38,249 nt of DNA from Comamonadaceae bacterium (GCA_009996515.1 JAACZV010000029.1:1-38249); one strand, 5' to 3'. Positions 16,379-25,091 are shown, counted from the stretch's first letter. The notes: generated by a model not told the origin, from the letters alone. Numbers and translations: made by a program.

Positions 16379-17837
16379 GCCGCCGACCCCGACCGCGCTG
16401 GTCTGGCTCAAGCGCGACCTGCGCGCCCGCGACCACGCGCCGCTGGCCGAGGCCGGGCGCTTCGAGCGGGCGCTGGCCGTCTACCTGATCGAGCCGGCCT
16501 GGCGGTCCTCGCCCGAGTTCCACCCTCAGCATGCCCGCTTCGCGCTGGGCGCGCTGGCCGCGCTGCAGGCCGAGCTGGCGGGCCGCGGCCTGCCGCTGCT
16601 GGTGCTGGAGGGCGAGGCGGTGGCCACGTTCGAGGCGCTGCGCCGTGCCCACGGCATCACCCATCTGTTCAGCCACGAGGAGACCGGCCCGGGCTGGAGC
16701 TATGAGCGCGACCGCGCCGTGGCCCGCTGGTGCCGGGCCACGGGCGTGGCCTGGACGGAATTCGCGCAGACCGGCGTGGTGCGCCGGCTGAAAAGCCGCG
16801 ACGGCTGGGCCGGCCTCTGGGAGCGCCGCATGAACACGCCCGAGGTGCTCATGCCGGCCGGCTGGCGCGGCCTGCCGCTGTGCCCGACGCTGCTCCCGCT
16901 CGCCCTCCCGGAGCCGCCCCAGCCCGCGCGCGGCGCCACCGAGGCCGACGCCTGGGCCACGCTGGACGGCTTCCTCGCCGGCCGCGGCCGCGGCTACAGC
17001 CGCAGCCTGTCCAGCCCGCTAACGGCCGAGACCCATTGCAGCCGGCTCAGCGAGCACCTGGCCTTCGGCACGATCTCGATGCGCTGCGTGCACCAGGCCA
17101 CCCAGGCCGCGATCCACGGCGCGGCGGACAGCGGCCTCGCGCGCGACCTGCGCAGCTTCGCCGGGCGGCTGCGCTGGCATTGCCACTTCATGCAGAAGCT
17201 GGAGGACGAGCCGGCCATCGAGGTGCGCAATTTCGCGCGCAGCCACGACGGCCTGCGCCCCGGCGACGGCGTGGCCATGACGGCCGCGGACCAGGCCCGG
17301 CTGGACGCCTGGTGCGAGGGCCGCACCGGCTTCCCGATGGTGGACGCCTGCATGCGCCAGCTGCAGGCCACGGGCTGGCTGAACTTCCGCATGCGGGCCA
17401 TGCTCGTGAGCTTCGCGGCCCACCACCTGTGGCTGCATTGGCGCGCGCCGGGCCTGCATCTGGCGCGGCTCTTCCTCGACTTCGAGCCCGGCATCCACTG
17501 GAGCCAGATGCAGATGCAGTCCGGCACCACGGGCATCAACACGCTGCGCATCTACTCGCCCGCCAAGCAGGCGCTGGATCACGACCCCGAGGGCCGCTAC
17601 CGCCGCCGCTGGCTGCCCGACTGGGGCACGCCGGCCTATCCGGCGCCCATCGTCGACGAGGCCGCGGCGCTGCGGCACGCCAAGGAGAGGCTCTACGGCC
17701 TGCGCCGCACCGAGGCGGCGCATCAGGAAGCCGACGCGATCCAGCAACGCCATGGCTCGCGCAAGGCCGGCCTGCCGGCCACGCGCCGCGCGCGGCCGCG
17801 CCGCGACCCGGAGCCCGGCCAGGGCCGTCTGTTCTGA
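16371..17837 (+). CDS. Cryptochrome/deoxyribodipyrimidine photolyase family protein
   Basis: The 488-residue product has both photolyase domains: an antenna alpha/beta domain (residues about 6-165, starting ALVWLKRDLRARDHAPLAEA) and a FAD domain (about 205-430). In the FAD site it reads DFEPGIHWSQMQMQSGTTG where E. coli PhrB has DGDLAANNGGWQWAAS. By eye, the proximal tryptophan of the electron-transfer triad and the next Trp are therefore Met (380 and 382), and the Asn near FAD N5 is His (376). I recall similar 'EPGIH...QMQ' sequences in other bacterial photolyase homologs, so this is probably a subfamily trait and not decay. It may be a cryptochrome-like sensor or a repair enzyme with a different electron path. 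The basic C-terminal tail (about 460-488) could bind DNA. Its start overlaps the upstream stop by 8 bases. Confidence 0.9.
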   Translation: MAEPPTPTALVWLKRDLRARDHAPLAEAGRFERALAVYLIEPAWRSSPEFHPQHARFALGALAALQAELAGRGLPLLVLEGEAVATFEALRRAHGITHLFSHEETGPGWSYERDRAVARWCRATGVAWTEFAQTGVVRRLKSRDGWAGLWERRMNTPEVLMPAGWRGLPLCPTLLPLALPEPPQPARGATEADAWATLDGFLAGRGRGYSRSLSSPLTAETHCSRLSEHLAFGTISMRCVHQATQAAIHGAADSGLARDLRSFAGRLRWHCHFMQKLEDEPAIEVRNFARSHDGLRPGDGVAMTAADQARLDAWCEGRTGFPMVDACMRQLQATGWLNFRMRAMLVSFAAHHLWLHWRAPGLHLARLFLDFEPGIHWSQMQMQSGTTGINTLRIYSPAKQALDHDPEGRYRRRWLPDWGTPAYPAPIVDEAAALRHAKERLYGLRRTEAAHQEADAIQQRHGSRKAGLPATRRARPRRDPEPGQGRLF

Positions 17838-17906
17838 GGTGGCTGACGCCCGCCGCCCGGCGTGGTTGAATAGGCGCCGCATCCCGCTCAACTCGGAGTT
17901 CGCAGC

Positions 17907-20627
17907 TTGCACATGGGAGACGGCGATCAAGACCGGCAGGCCGCCCTCGGCACCGCGGCCTGGGTGTCCGCGGCGGTGGTGCTGGCCCTGGGCCTGGCGC
18001 TGACCGCTGCCGCCGTCCTCTGGCAGCAGCAGCGCGCCAGCGCCGAGGCGCACCGGCTGCAGGAGCGCCAGCTCGAGCGGCTGCAGGCCGACGTCATCGG
18101 CCGGCTGATGCTGCCGGCCTATGGCCTCACGGGCGCGCGCGGCGCGCTGGCCGCGCTGGACGGCAAGTTCAGCCGCGCAAGCTTTGACGCCTACGTCGAG
18201 TCGCATGACCTGGCCACGGAGTTCCCCGGCGTGCGCGGCTTCGGCTTCATCGAGCGGGTGGCGCGCAGCGACCTGGAAGCCTTCGTGGACGCCAGGCGGC
18301 GCGAAGGCCCGGGCGGCTTCCAGGTCCATGGCTCGGGCGACGACGCCACGCTCTACGTCGTCACCCAGGTCTCGCCGTTCTGGCGCAACTTCCGGGTCTG
18401 GGGCATGGACTGGGGCGCCGATCCGGTGCGTCGCCAGGCCATCGAGCGGGCCATCGACACCGGCGAGACCACGCTCTCCCCGCCGCTGCGCCTGGCGCAG
18501 GATCCGCAGGCCGGCCCCGGCTTGCTGCTGCTGGTGCCGGTCTACCGGCATGGCCTGGACCCGGGTACGCCCGAGCAGCGCCGCGCGGCCCTGCAAGGCC
18601 TGCTGTGCGCGCCGCTGGTGGTCAGGGAACTGCTGCAGGGTCTGGCCACGCCGGCCGCGGCGGCCCTGAGCCTGCAGCTGTCGGTGCGCGCCGGCGACGG
18701 CGAATTCCTGCCGCTGCTGCCCGCCGGCCCAGGCCAGCCCCTGGACACGCCCCGGGCGGCCGATGACGCGCCGGCCCACACCCCCTTCACCCAGAGCAGC
18801 CACTTCAGCGTGGCGGGCCGCGAGTTCCGGCTGGACAGCGCGCTGACGCCGGCGGCCGCGACGACGCTGCTGGGTCTGTCGGGCGTGGGGCTGGCACTGG
18901 GCGGCGTGCTGCTGAGCCTGCTGCTGGCCGTGACGGTCTATCTGCTGGCCGCCGGCCGCGCCCGCGCCGAGCAGATGGCTCGCGACATGACGGCCGACCT
19001 CGCGCGGCTGGCGCGCGTGGCCAGCCACACGACCAACGGCGTCCTCGTCACCGACCCCGAGCGCCGCGTCGTCTGGATCAACGAGGGCTTCACGCGCCTG
19101 AGCGGCTACACCAGCGCCGAGGCGCTGGGCCGGCAGCCGGGCGAGCTGCTGCACTCCGAGTTCACCGACCCCGACACCGTGCACGGCATGCGCGAGGCCA
19201 TGGACGTCGGCATGGGCTGCAAGGCCGAGCTGATGCACCGCGCCCGCGACGGCCACGACTACTGGGTCGAAGTGGAGATCCAGCCGCTGCTGGACGATGC
19301 CGGCGCGCTGACCGGCTTCATGCTGATCCAGTCCGACATCAGCGAACGCAAGCGCCTGCAGGCCCAGGCCGACGAGGCCCGCCAGAGCCTGCAGGATCTC
19401 TACGACAACGCGCCCTGCGCCTACTACGCGCTGGACGTCCACGGCCGCTTCCTGCAGATCAACGCGCTGGGCCTGAGCTGGCTGGGCTGCACGGCCGCGC
19501 AGCTGATCGGTCGCGCCAGTCCGGCCGACTTCTTCAACGAGGAGGGCCGCGCCCTTTTCAATGACGCCTTCCCGCGCTTCGTGCGCGAGGGCCGCGTCTC
19601 CGGGCTGGAGTTCGACATCACCGGCCGTCACGGCCAGACCCGCCGCGTCAGCATGTCGGCCACGGCCGTCTACGATGCCGACGGCCACTACCTGCGCAGC
19701 CGCTCGGTGATGTTCGACATCAGCGAGACCCATCGCATACGCCAGCGCCTGCACCAGCTGACGCTGGACCAGGAGGCCATGCTGGCCAACGACCTGGTGG
19801 GCATGGCCAAGCTGTGCGGGCGCCACATCATCTGGCGCAACCACGCGCTGGAACGCATCTTCGGCTATGCCGAGGGCGAGCTGCTGGGCGCACCGGTGCA
19901 GCAGCTCTACCTCGACGACACGTCCCACGCGGCGCTGGACACCCTGACCCATCCTCAGCTCGGCGCCGGCGGGCGCTTCCGGACCCAGCTGCAGATGAAG
20001 CGCCGCGACGGCACACCGCTCTGGGTGGACCTGTCGGGCGCGGACCTGCCCGGCAGCGGCGGGGAGTCGCTGTGGATGATGGTGGACATCACGCAGAGCA
20101 AGGCCCATGAGGCGCGCATGGAGCATGCCGCCCTGCACGACCCGCTGACCGGCCTGCCCAACCGCCTGCTGCTGGCCGACCGCCTCAGGCAGGCCATCGC
20201 CGCCGCCGAGCGCCTGGGCCATGCGTTCACGCTGGCCTATCTGGACCTGGACGGCTTCAAGCAGATCAACGACAACCACGGCCACGAGGCCGGCGACGAG
20301 GTGCTCAAGGTCGTCGCCGCGCGGCTGCATGCCGGCCTGCGCACCAGCGACACGGTGGCCCGGCTGGGCGGCGACGAGTTCGTCGTGCTGCTGACGCCGC
20401 AGCAGGCGCTCGCCGATGCCGAGCCGGTGCTGGGCCGGCTGCTGGATGCGCTGAGCCAGCCCGTCATGCTGGCGTCGGGCGCCCAGGTGGCCGTGGGCAG
20501 CAGCCTGGGCCTGGCCCATTTCCCCGAGAGCGGCCGCACGCCCGAGGCGCTGATGCGCCATGCGGACGACGCCATGTTTGCTAACAAACGCGCCGGCCGG
20601 CTGGGCACAACGGCCAGCAGGAGCTGA
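17907..20627 (+). CDS. CHASE-PAS-PAS-PAS-GGDEF membrane diguanylate cyclase
   Basis: This 906-residue sensor makes cyclic di-GMP in response to an extracytoplasmic signal. A first membrane helix (about 17-40) is followed by a periplasmic CHASE domain (about 60-270; EFPGVRGFGFIERV and DWGADPVRRQAIERAIDTGE are typical) and a second helix near 325-350. Three PAS domains follow (about 370-490, 500-620 and 625-735), each ending in a linker such as DISERKRLQAQADEARQSL, then GGDEF (about 740-900). The active site RLGGDEF is intact, with the I-site RTSD five residues before GGDEF. The start is ambiguous: a TTG at 17907 has GGAG eight bases upstream, while an ATG at 17913 is two codons later. It stands 69 bases after the photolyase operon on the same strand, so read-through is possible. 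Confidence 0.93.
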   Translation: MHMGDGDQDRQAALGTAAWVSAAVVLALGLALTAAAVLWQQQRASAEAHRLQERQLERLQADVIGRLMLPAYGLTGARGALAALDGKFSRASFDAYVESHDLATEFPGVRGFGFIERVARSDLEAFVDARRREGPGGFQVHGSGDDATLYVVTQVSPFWRNFRVWGMDWGADPVRRQAIERAIDTGETTLSPPLRLAQDPQAGPGLLLLVPVYRHGLDPGTPEQRRAALQGLLCAPLVVRELLQGLATPAAAALSLQLSVRAGDGEFLPLLPAGPGQPLDTPRAADDAPAHTPFTQSSHFSVAGREFRLDSALTPAAATTLLGLSGVGLALGGVLLSLLLAVTVYLLAAGRARAEQMARDMTADLARLARVASHTTNGVLVTDPERRVVWINEGFTRLSGYTSAEALGRQPGELLHSEFTDPDTVHGMREAMDVGMGCKAELMHRARDGHDYWVEVEIQPLLDDAGALTGFMLIQSDISERKRLQAQADEARQSLQDLYDNAPCAYYALDVHGRFLQINALGLSWLGCTAAQLIGRASPADFFNEEGRALFNDAFPRFVREGRVSGLEFDITGRHGQTRRVSMSATAVYDADGHYLRSRSVMFDISETHRIRQRLHQLTLDQEAMLANDLVGMAKLCGRHIIWRNHALERIFGYAEGELLGAPVQQLYLDDTSHAALDTLTHPQLGAGGRFRTQLQMKRRDGTPLWVDLSGADLPGSGGESLWMMVDITQSKAHEARMEHAALHDPLTGLPNRLLLADRLRQAIAAAERLGHAFTLAYLDLDGFKQINDNHGHEAGDEVLKVVAARLHAGLRTSDTVARLGGDEFVVLLTPQQALADAEPVLGRLLDALSQPVMLASGAQVAVGSSLGLAHFPESGRTPEALMRHADDAMFANKRAGRLGTTASRS

Positions 20628-20673
20628 TTTAGTTCACAGCGCTGCGGGCCCGGCCGGGGCATCATGGCCCCCC

Positions 20674-21804
20674 ATGCAGACCCGACGCCACTTCCACCGG
20701 CTGGCCCTGGCCGGCCTCGCACTGCCCGCCGCACTGCCCGTCCGCGCCCAGGGCCGCGGCCTGGTGCTGGGCCAGTCCGTGCCGCTGACCGGCCCCGCCG
20801 CCCAGCTGGGCCTGCAAATGCAGCTGGGCGCGCGCGCCTACTTCGATGCCGTCAACGCGGCCGGCGGCGTGGGTGGCCTGCCCGTGGTGCTGAAGACGCT
20901 GGACGACGGCTACGACCCCGCGCGCTGCAAGGCCAACACCGAGAAGTTCATCCATGACGAGGTGTTCGCGCTGTTCGGCTACGTGGGCACACCCACGTCC
21001 CTGGCCGCGCTGCCGCTGGCCACGGCGGCCCGGGTTCCGTTCATCGCGCCGCTGACCGGCGCCGAGGCGCTGCGCGAGCCCTTCAACCGCCTGGTCTTCC
21101 ACATCCGCGCGTCCTACGACGACGAGACCGAGCTCATCATCAAGCAGCTCACCCAGCTGGACCTGAAGAAGATTGCCGTCTTCCACCAGAACGACGCCTA
21201 CGGCCAGGCCGGCCTCAAGGGCGTGCGACGGGCGCTGGACCGGCGCGGGCTGCAGCCGCTGGCCGTCGCCACCGTGGAGCGCAACAGCGTGGACGTGGCC
21301 GCCGCGCTGAAGGCGCTGCTGCCGGCCCAGCCCGAGGCCATCGTGCAGATCAGCGCCTACAAGAGCTGCGCCGCCTTCATCCGCGAGGCCCGCCGGGCCG
21401 GCTGGGGCGGGCAGTTCTACAACGTGTCCTTCGTCGGCACCCAGGCCCTGGCCGACGAACTGGGCAAGGATGCCGCCGGCGTGGTGGTGTCGCAGGTCAT
21501 GCCGTCCCCGTTCGGCACCGCGGCCGGCCTGGTCAGCGACTACCAGCAGGCCCTGCATCGATTCGACGCCAAGGCCGAGCCCAACTACACCAGCATGGAG
21601 GGCTATCTGGCGGCACGCGTGGTGGTGGACGGCCTGCGCCGCCTGGGCGGCCGCCCGACGCGCGAGGGCCTGGTCGCCGCGCTGGAGACGCTGTCGGGCT
21701 ACGAGTCGCGCGGCTACCGGCTGCAGTTCTCGCCCAGCCGGCATGTCGGCGCCAGCTTCGTCGAGCTGACCATGCTGACGGGCGACGGCAAGGTCAGGCG
21801 CTGA
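20674..21804 (+). CDS. Periplasmic substrate-binding protein of the branched-chain amino acid (type I) family
   Basis: The 376-residue product begins MQTRRHFHRLALAGLALPAA, a signal peptide with a twin-arginine-like TRRHFHR motif and a cleavage site near VRAQ, so export by Tat or Sec is possible. The mature part is a Peripla_BP_6/LivK-type fold: LGQSVPLTGPAAQLGLQMQL, then YDPARCKANTEKFI, and FIAPLTGAEALREPF around the ligand cleft. No permease or ATPase gene lies next to it, so it may serve a transporter elsewhere or feed a sensor. Soloist proteins of this family in Burkholderiales are commonly of unknown ligand. The longer open frame to 20560 is rejected because it runs into the upstream gene and lacks the signal peptide at its start. 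Confidence 0.88.
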   Translation: MQTRRHFHRLALAGLALPAALPVRAQGRGLVLGQSVPLTGPAAQLGLQMQLGARAYFDAVNAAGGVGGLPVVLKTLDDGYDPARCKANTEKFIHDEVFALFGYVGTPTSLAALPLATAARVPFIAPLTGAEALREPFNRLVFHIRASYDDETELIIKQLTQLDLKKIAVFHQNDAYGQAGLKGVRRALDRRGLQPLAVATVERNSVDVAAALKALLPAQPEAIVQISAYKSCAAFIREARRAGWGGQFYNVSFVGTQALADELGKDAAGVVVSQVMPSPFGTAAGLVSDYQQALHRFDAKAEPNYTSMEGYLAARVVVDGLRRLGGRPTREGLVAALETLSGYESRGYRLQFSPSRHVGASFVELTMLTGDGKVRR

Positions 21805-21841
21805 CGGCCAGCCCAAGCACTCCGAGGAACGACGCAACGAC

Positions 21842-22690
21842 ATGCAGATAGAAATCCAACCCGGCATCCGCCTCTTCGTCGACATCGAGGGCCCGGGCCT
21901 GGTGCCCGACGGCCCCCGGCTGCGCGAGAAGCCCACCCTGGTTCTCATCCACGGCGGCCCGGGCTTCGACCATACGGGCTTCCGGCCCTTCTTCAGCCGC
22001 TTCGCCGACCTCTGCCAGATCGTCTACTTCGACCTGCGCGGCCATGGCCGCAGCGACCCGCGGCCGGCCGAGGAATGGCGGCTGGACGTGTTCGCCGACG
22101 ACGTCGTGCGGCTGTGCGATGCGCTGGGCGTCACGCAGCCCATCGTGCTGGGCCAGAGCTTCGGCGGCTTCGTCGCGCAGCGCTACCTGGCCCGTCACCC
22201 CCGGCACCCGGCCAAGGTCGTGCTGTCCAGCACCTCGCACCACTTCGGCCTGCAGCGCAAGATCGAGCGCTTCGGCGCACTGGGCGGGCCGGCGGCGGCG
22301 GCGGCCACGCGCGAGTTCTGGGAGAACCCCGGCCCGGCCAGCTGGGCCGTCTACGAGAAGCTGTGCCGCCACCTCTACAACACCCGGCCCAAGAACCCCG
22401 ATGCCGGCGGCTGGATGATCTTCAGGCCCGAGATCCTGTTCACGCACACGCGCACCGAGCTGCCCGGCATGGACCTGCGCCCGGGCCTGGCCCGGGTGCA
22501 ATGCCCGGTGCTGGTGATGGCCGGCGAGGCCGACCCGGTCACGCCGCTGCAGGATGCCGAGGAGATCGTCGCGGCGCTGCCACCGCAGTGGCGGCAGTTC
22601 GAGCGCTTCGCCGATGTGGGCCATGGACCCTGGCGCGACGCTCCCGAGGCCGCGGAGCGCGTGCTGCGCGCCTTTCTGCAGTCGCGCTGA
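21842..22690 (+). CDS. Alpha/beta hydrolase (proline iminopeptidase-like)
   Basis: The 282-residue enzyme has the full alpha/beta hydrolase set. The oxyanion-hole motif is HGGPG (IHGGPGFDHTGFRP), the nucleophile elbow is GQSFGG, the acid is Asp in GEADPVTPLQD and the histidine is in VGHGPWRDAPE. HGGPG is typical of the prolyl iminopeptidase branch (peptidase S33), though many members have other ester or amide substrates. There is no signal peptide, so it is cytoplasmic. It follows the binding-protein gene by 37 bases with a GAGGAA ribosome site, and both may be one transcript. A strong hairpin follows its stop. The true substrate is unknown. Confidence 0.92.
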   Translation: MQIEIQPGIRLFVDIEGPGLVPDGPRLREKPTLVLIHGGPGFDHTGFRPFFSRFADLCQIVYFDLRGHGRSDPRPAEEWRLDVFADDVVRLCDALGVTQPIVLGQSFGGFVAQRYLARHPRHPAKVVLSSTSHHFGLQRKIERFGALGGPAAAAATREFWENPGPASWAVYEKLCRHLYNTRPKNPDAGGWMIFRPEILFTHTRTELPGMDLRPGLARVQCPVLVMAGEADPVTPLQDAEEIVAALPPQWRQFERFADVGHGPWRDAPEAAERVLRAFLQSR

Positions 22691-22698
22691 GTCCGGCA

Positions 22699-22722
22699 CC
22701 GGGGGCGCTTGGCGCCCCCTCG
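22699..22722. terminator. Hairpin terminator between hydrolase and TonB receptor
   Basis: GGGGGCGC (22701-22708) and GCGCCCCC (22712-22719) form a perfect 8-bp stem around a 3-base TTG loop, in the 34-base gap between two convergent stop codons. There is no T-run on either strand, but the position and stability suggest a bidirectional transcription stop. Confidence 0.6.
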
Positions 22723-22724
22723 GC

Positions 22725-24707
22725 TCAGAAGCGGACCTGCAGCCCCGTCTGGGCGGAGCGGCCCGGCTGCGGCGCCAGCTCGCGGATGGTGGGCACGGCC
22801 GTGGCGTTGTAGGCCAGCTTGTTGGCGAGGTTGTCCAGCTTCAGATACCACAGCGCATCGGTCTGGCCCCAGCGCAGCTGGCGCGCGATCGACAGGCGCA
22901 GCGTGCCGTAGCCGGGCGTGGGCGTGTCGAACTCGGCGACGCGGGTCTGGCGCGCCGCACCGCGCCATTCCAGCTTGCCCGACCAGTCGCCCCGCCTGGC
23001 CTCCAGCCCCAGCATGGCGCGCAGCGGCGCCAGGCGGGGCAGCGGCTCGCCGGTGGCGCGGTTGTTGCCGCGCACCGCGTCGAGCTGGCTCAGCAGCGCC
23101 AGCCCCGGGCCGAACTGCCAGCGCCCCTCGAGCTCCACGCCGCGCAGCCGCGCCGGCACGGCCTGGAAGGCGTAGACCGGCACGCTCTGGCCGTCGTGAT
23201 CGAAAGACTCACCGGTGGCCTGCAGCGCGATGTAGTTGGCGAAGCGGGTCTCGTAGACGTTGACGTGCACATGGCTGCCGTCGCCCTCCCATTTCAGGCC
23301 CAGGTCCAGGCCCCTGGAGGTCTCCAGGCCCAGGCCGGCATCGCCGCGCTCGTAGGACGCGCTGGCCACGTGCAGGCCGTTGGCGAACAGCTCGTAATAG
23401 GCCGGCGCACGCTGGGTGCGGTTCAGGTTGGCGCTCAGGCTCCAGGACGGCGACAGCGGCAGCACGCCGCTCAGCGCCAGGCTGGTGGGGCTGAAGCGGC
23501 GCGACGCCGGCGCGCCGAAGCGCTCGCCGCCGTCCGAGTCCACCGTCACGCGCTCGCTGCGCGCGCCGGCCGACCAGTCCACGCCGGCCAGGCGGGCCTG
23601 CTCCAGCAGGAACAGGCCGGTGTTGCGCGTGCGCGTGCTGGGCACGAAGGCCTCCTCGCCCAGCGCCGAGAAGTCCAGCGCCTCGGTCTGCAGGCCCACC
23701 AGGCCCTTGAACGGGCCGATGGCGGCATGCTCCACCTCCACGCGGCCGTCGGTGCCCCGGCTCTTGAAGGTGGTGCCGGCCACGTCGCCCTCCATCTCCA
23801 CATGCTCGTAGCGGTTGCGGCTGAGCTGCCAGCTGACGCGGCGGACGGGGCCGTCCGCCGTGGCCCATTCGCCGGCCGTGGCCAGGCGCTGGCGCTGCAT
23901 GCGTATGGTCACGTCGGGCTCGGCCGTCGTGCCGTAGTTGGTGTGGTAGTCATCCAGCGACACGCCGGCAAAGCCGCCCTGGAAGAACACCGAGCCGCCG
24001 ACCGCGCCGCCATGGCTGCGCGCGGCGGAATTGCGCACGCTGGTGCGGCTTTCGCTGCCGTCCTCGGTGGGGCTGGCGAAGCGCGGCGCGATCTGGTCGC
24101 CGGCGTCGCGGCCGGCCAGGTCCACATGCCAGCCCCAGCCCGCGTTCGGCCGGCCCGCGCCACCGTCCAGCACGACGGCGCCGCTCTTGTCGCGCGACGC
24201 GCCGCCCAGGCGGATCTCGGCCGCACCGCTCAGGCCGTCGATCAACGTGCGCGGAATGCGGTTGTCCAGCGTGTTGACGACGCCGCCCACCGCGTTGCCG
24301 CCGTACAGCAACGCCGCGGCGCCGCGCAGCACCTCGACCTTGTCGATGACCAGCGGGTCTATGGCCACGCCATGGTCGAAGCTGAGATTGGACGCGTCCA
24401 CCGACGCGCCGGAGTTGTTGAGGATGCGCACCCGGTCGCCGTCCAGGCCGCGGATGCTGGGCCGGCTGGCATTGGGGCCGAAGTTGGTGGCCGCCACGCC
24501 CGGCAGGCCTTGCAGCGTGTCGCCGAGGTTGGCGGCGCGGGTCAGCACCAGCTGGTCGCCGGACAGCGAGTCGCTGGGCTGGGCCAGCACCTGGCTCTTC
24601 AGCGGGTTGCCGGTGACGACGACTTTGTCGAGGGATTCGGCGGGATCGGCATGGGCGACGAGGGACAGGCAGGCGGCCGCGAGCGGCGCCAGGGCAAAGA
24701 AACGCAT
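22725..24707 (-). CDS. TonB-dependent outer membrane receptor, possibly for a metal (ZnuD-like)
   Basis: The 660-residue product has a signal peptide (MRFFALAPLAAACLSLVAHA), a TonB-box-like segment just after it (DKVVVTGNP) and a plug domain (residues about 40-150; LQGLPGVAATNFGPNASRPS, then KVEVLRGAAALLYGGNAVGG). A 22-strand barrel follows and ends in aromatic Phe (TGLQVRF), as outer membrane proteins do. The compact size and the stretch APAYYELFANGLHVASASYE recall ZnuD-type zinc receptors, although the His-rich loop of ZnuD is modest here. The small Cys/His protein immediately upstream fits a metal theme. Substrate assignment is inference; siderophore uptake is less likely at this size. Confidence 0.88.
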   Translation of the reverse strand: MRFFALAPLAAACLSLVAHADPAESLDKVVVTGNPLKSQVLAQPSDSLSGDQLVLTRAANLGDTLQGLPGVAATNFGPNASRPSIRGLDGDRVRILNNSGASVDASNLSFDHGVAIDPLVIDKVEVLRGAAALLYGGNAVGGVVNTLDNRIPRTLIDGLSGAAEIRLGGASRDKSGAVVLDGGAGRPNAGWGWHVDLAGRDAGDQIAPRFASPTEDGSESRTSVRNSAARSHGGAVGGSVFFQGGFAGVSLDDYHTNYGTTAEPDVTIRMQRQRLATAGEWATADGPVRRVSWQLSRNRYEHVEMEGDVAGTTFKSRGTDGRVEVEHAAIGPFKGLVGLQTEALDFSALGEEAFVPSTRTRNTGLFLLEQARLAGVDWSAGARSERVTVDSDGGERFGAPASRRFSPTSLALSGVLPLSPSWSLSANLNRTQRAPAYYELFANGLHVASASYERGDAGLGLETSRGLDLGLKWEGDGSHVHVNVYETRFANYIALQATGESFDHDGQSVPVYAFQAVPARLRGVELEGRWQFGPGLALLSQLDAVRGNNRATGEPLPRLAPLRAMLGLEARRGDWSGKLEWRGAARQTRVAEFDTPTPGYGTLRLSIARQLRWGQTDALWYLKLDNLANKLAYNATAVPTIRELAPQPGRSAQTGLQVRF

Positions 24708-24738
24708 GAGAAATGACTTCCGCAGGAAAACGCAAGGG

Positions 24739-24762
24739 CCCGCGCTCCGTCCGGGGCGCGGG
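24739..24762 (-). promoter_or_regulatory. Intercistronic hairpin before the TonB receptor
   Basis: In the 69-base gap between the small membrane protein and the receptor, CCCGCGC and GCGCGGG form a perfect 7-bp stem with a 10-base loop. On the minus strand it is followed by GCGTTTTCC. It could be a weak attenuator or an RNA-processing or stability element lowering or setting receptor expression. Confidence 0.35.
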
Positions 24763-24776
24763 TCAGGACTTGGAGT

Positions 24777-25091
24777 TCAGGCGGAAGCGGGCGGCGCGCG
24801 GGCCGGTGGCCGCCGGGCGCTGTCGCGCCCCAAGGCGGGGGACTGCGGCGCGGCGGCCTGGGTGGCGGCCGGGACGCCGGCCGGCAGCACCGCCGGCCCA
24901 GCGGCCGGTGCGCCGCCCGCCAGGTTGGCCGCGGTCAGGCAGAGGTCGCAATGGACCAGGTGGACGATGCCGGCCTCCTGGCGCTCGCCCGTGACGTGCG
25001 ACAGCGCATGCACCCCCGCCACCGCTTGCGCGATGGGGAGCAGCAGGGCCAGCCAGAACAGCCAGCTTCGGACGTTGCGACGCAGGTTCAC
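24777..25091 (-). CDS. Small membrane-anchored Cys/His protein (DUF2946-like)
   Basis: This 104-residue protein starts at a GTG with AGGA eight bases upstream; an in-frame TAA lies 24 bases upstream of the GTG, so no earlier start is likely. It has one hydrophobic segment acting as signal or anchor (WLFWLALLLPIAQAVAG), then a short region with HALSHV and HLVHCDLC, and an Ala/Pro-rich tail. The CxxC with nearby histidines recalls DUF2946-type proteins, which I associate with copper- or metal-receptor genes. That similarity is weak by eye. It lies directly before the TonB receptor on the same strand, so a joint role in periplasmic metal handling is plausible but unproven. Confidence 0.6.
   Translation of the reverse strand: MNLRRNVRSWLFWLALLLPIAQAVAGVHALSHVTGERQEAGIVHLVHCDLCLTAANLAGGAPAAGPAVLPAGVPAATQAAAPQSPALGRDSARRPPARAPPASA

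Noticed and set aside
17019-20561. Minus-strand open frame of 1180 codons opposite the third photolyase and the CHASE sensor
   Set aside because: It spans two real genes on the other strand and their intergenic gap, with no recognisable domain; GC-bias shadow.
24708-24776. Riboswitch (for example cobalamin) before the TonB receptor
   Set aside because: The gap is only 69 bases between two same-strand genes, with one simple hairpin and no conserved riboswitch core that I can see.
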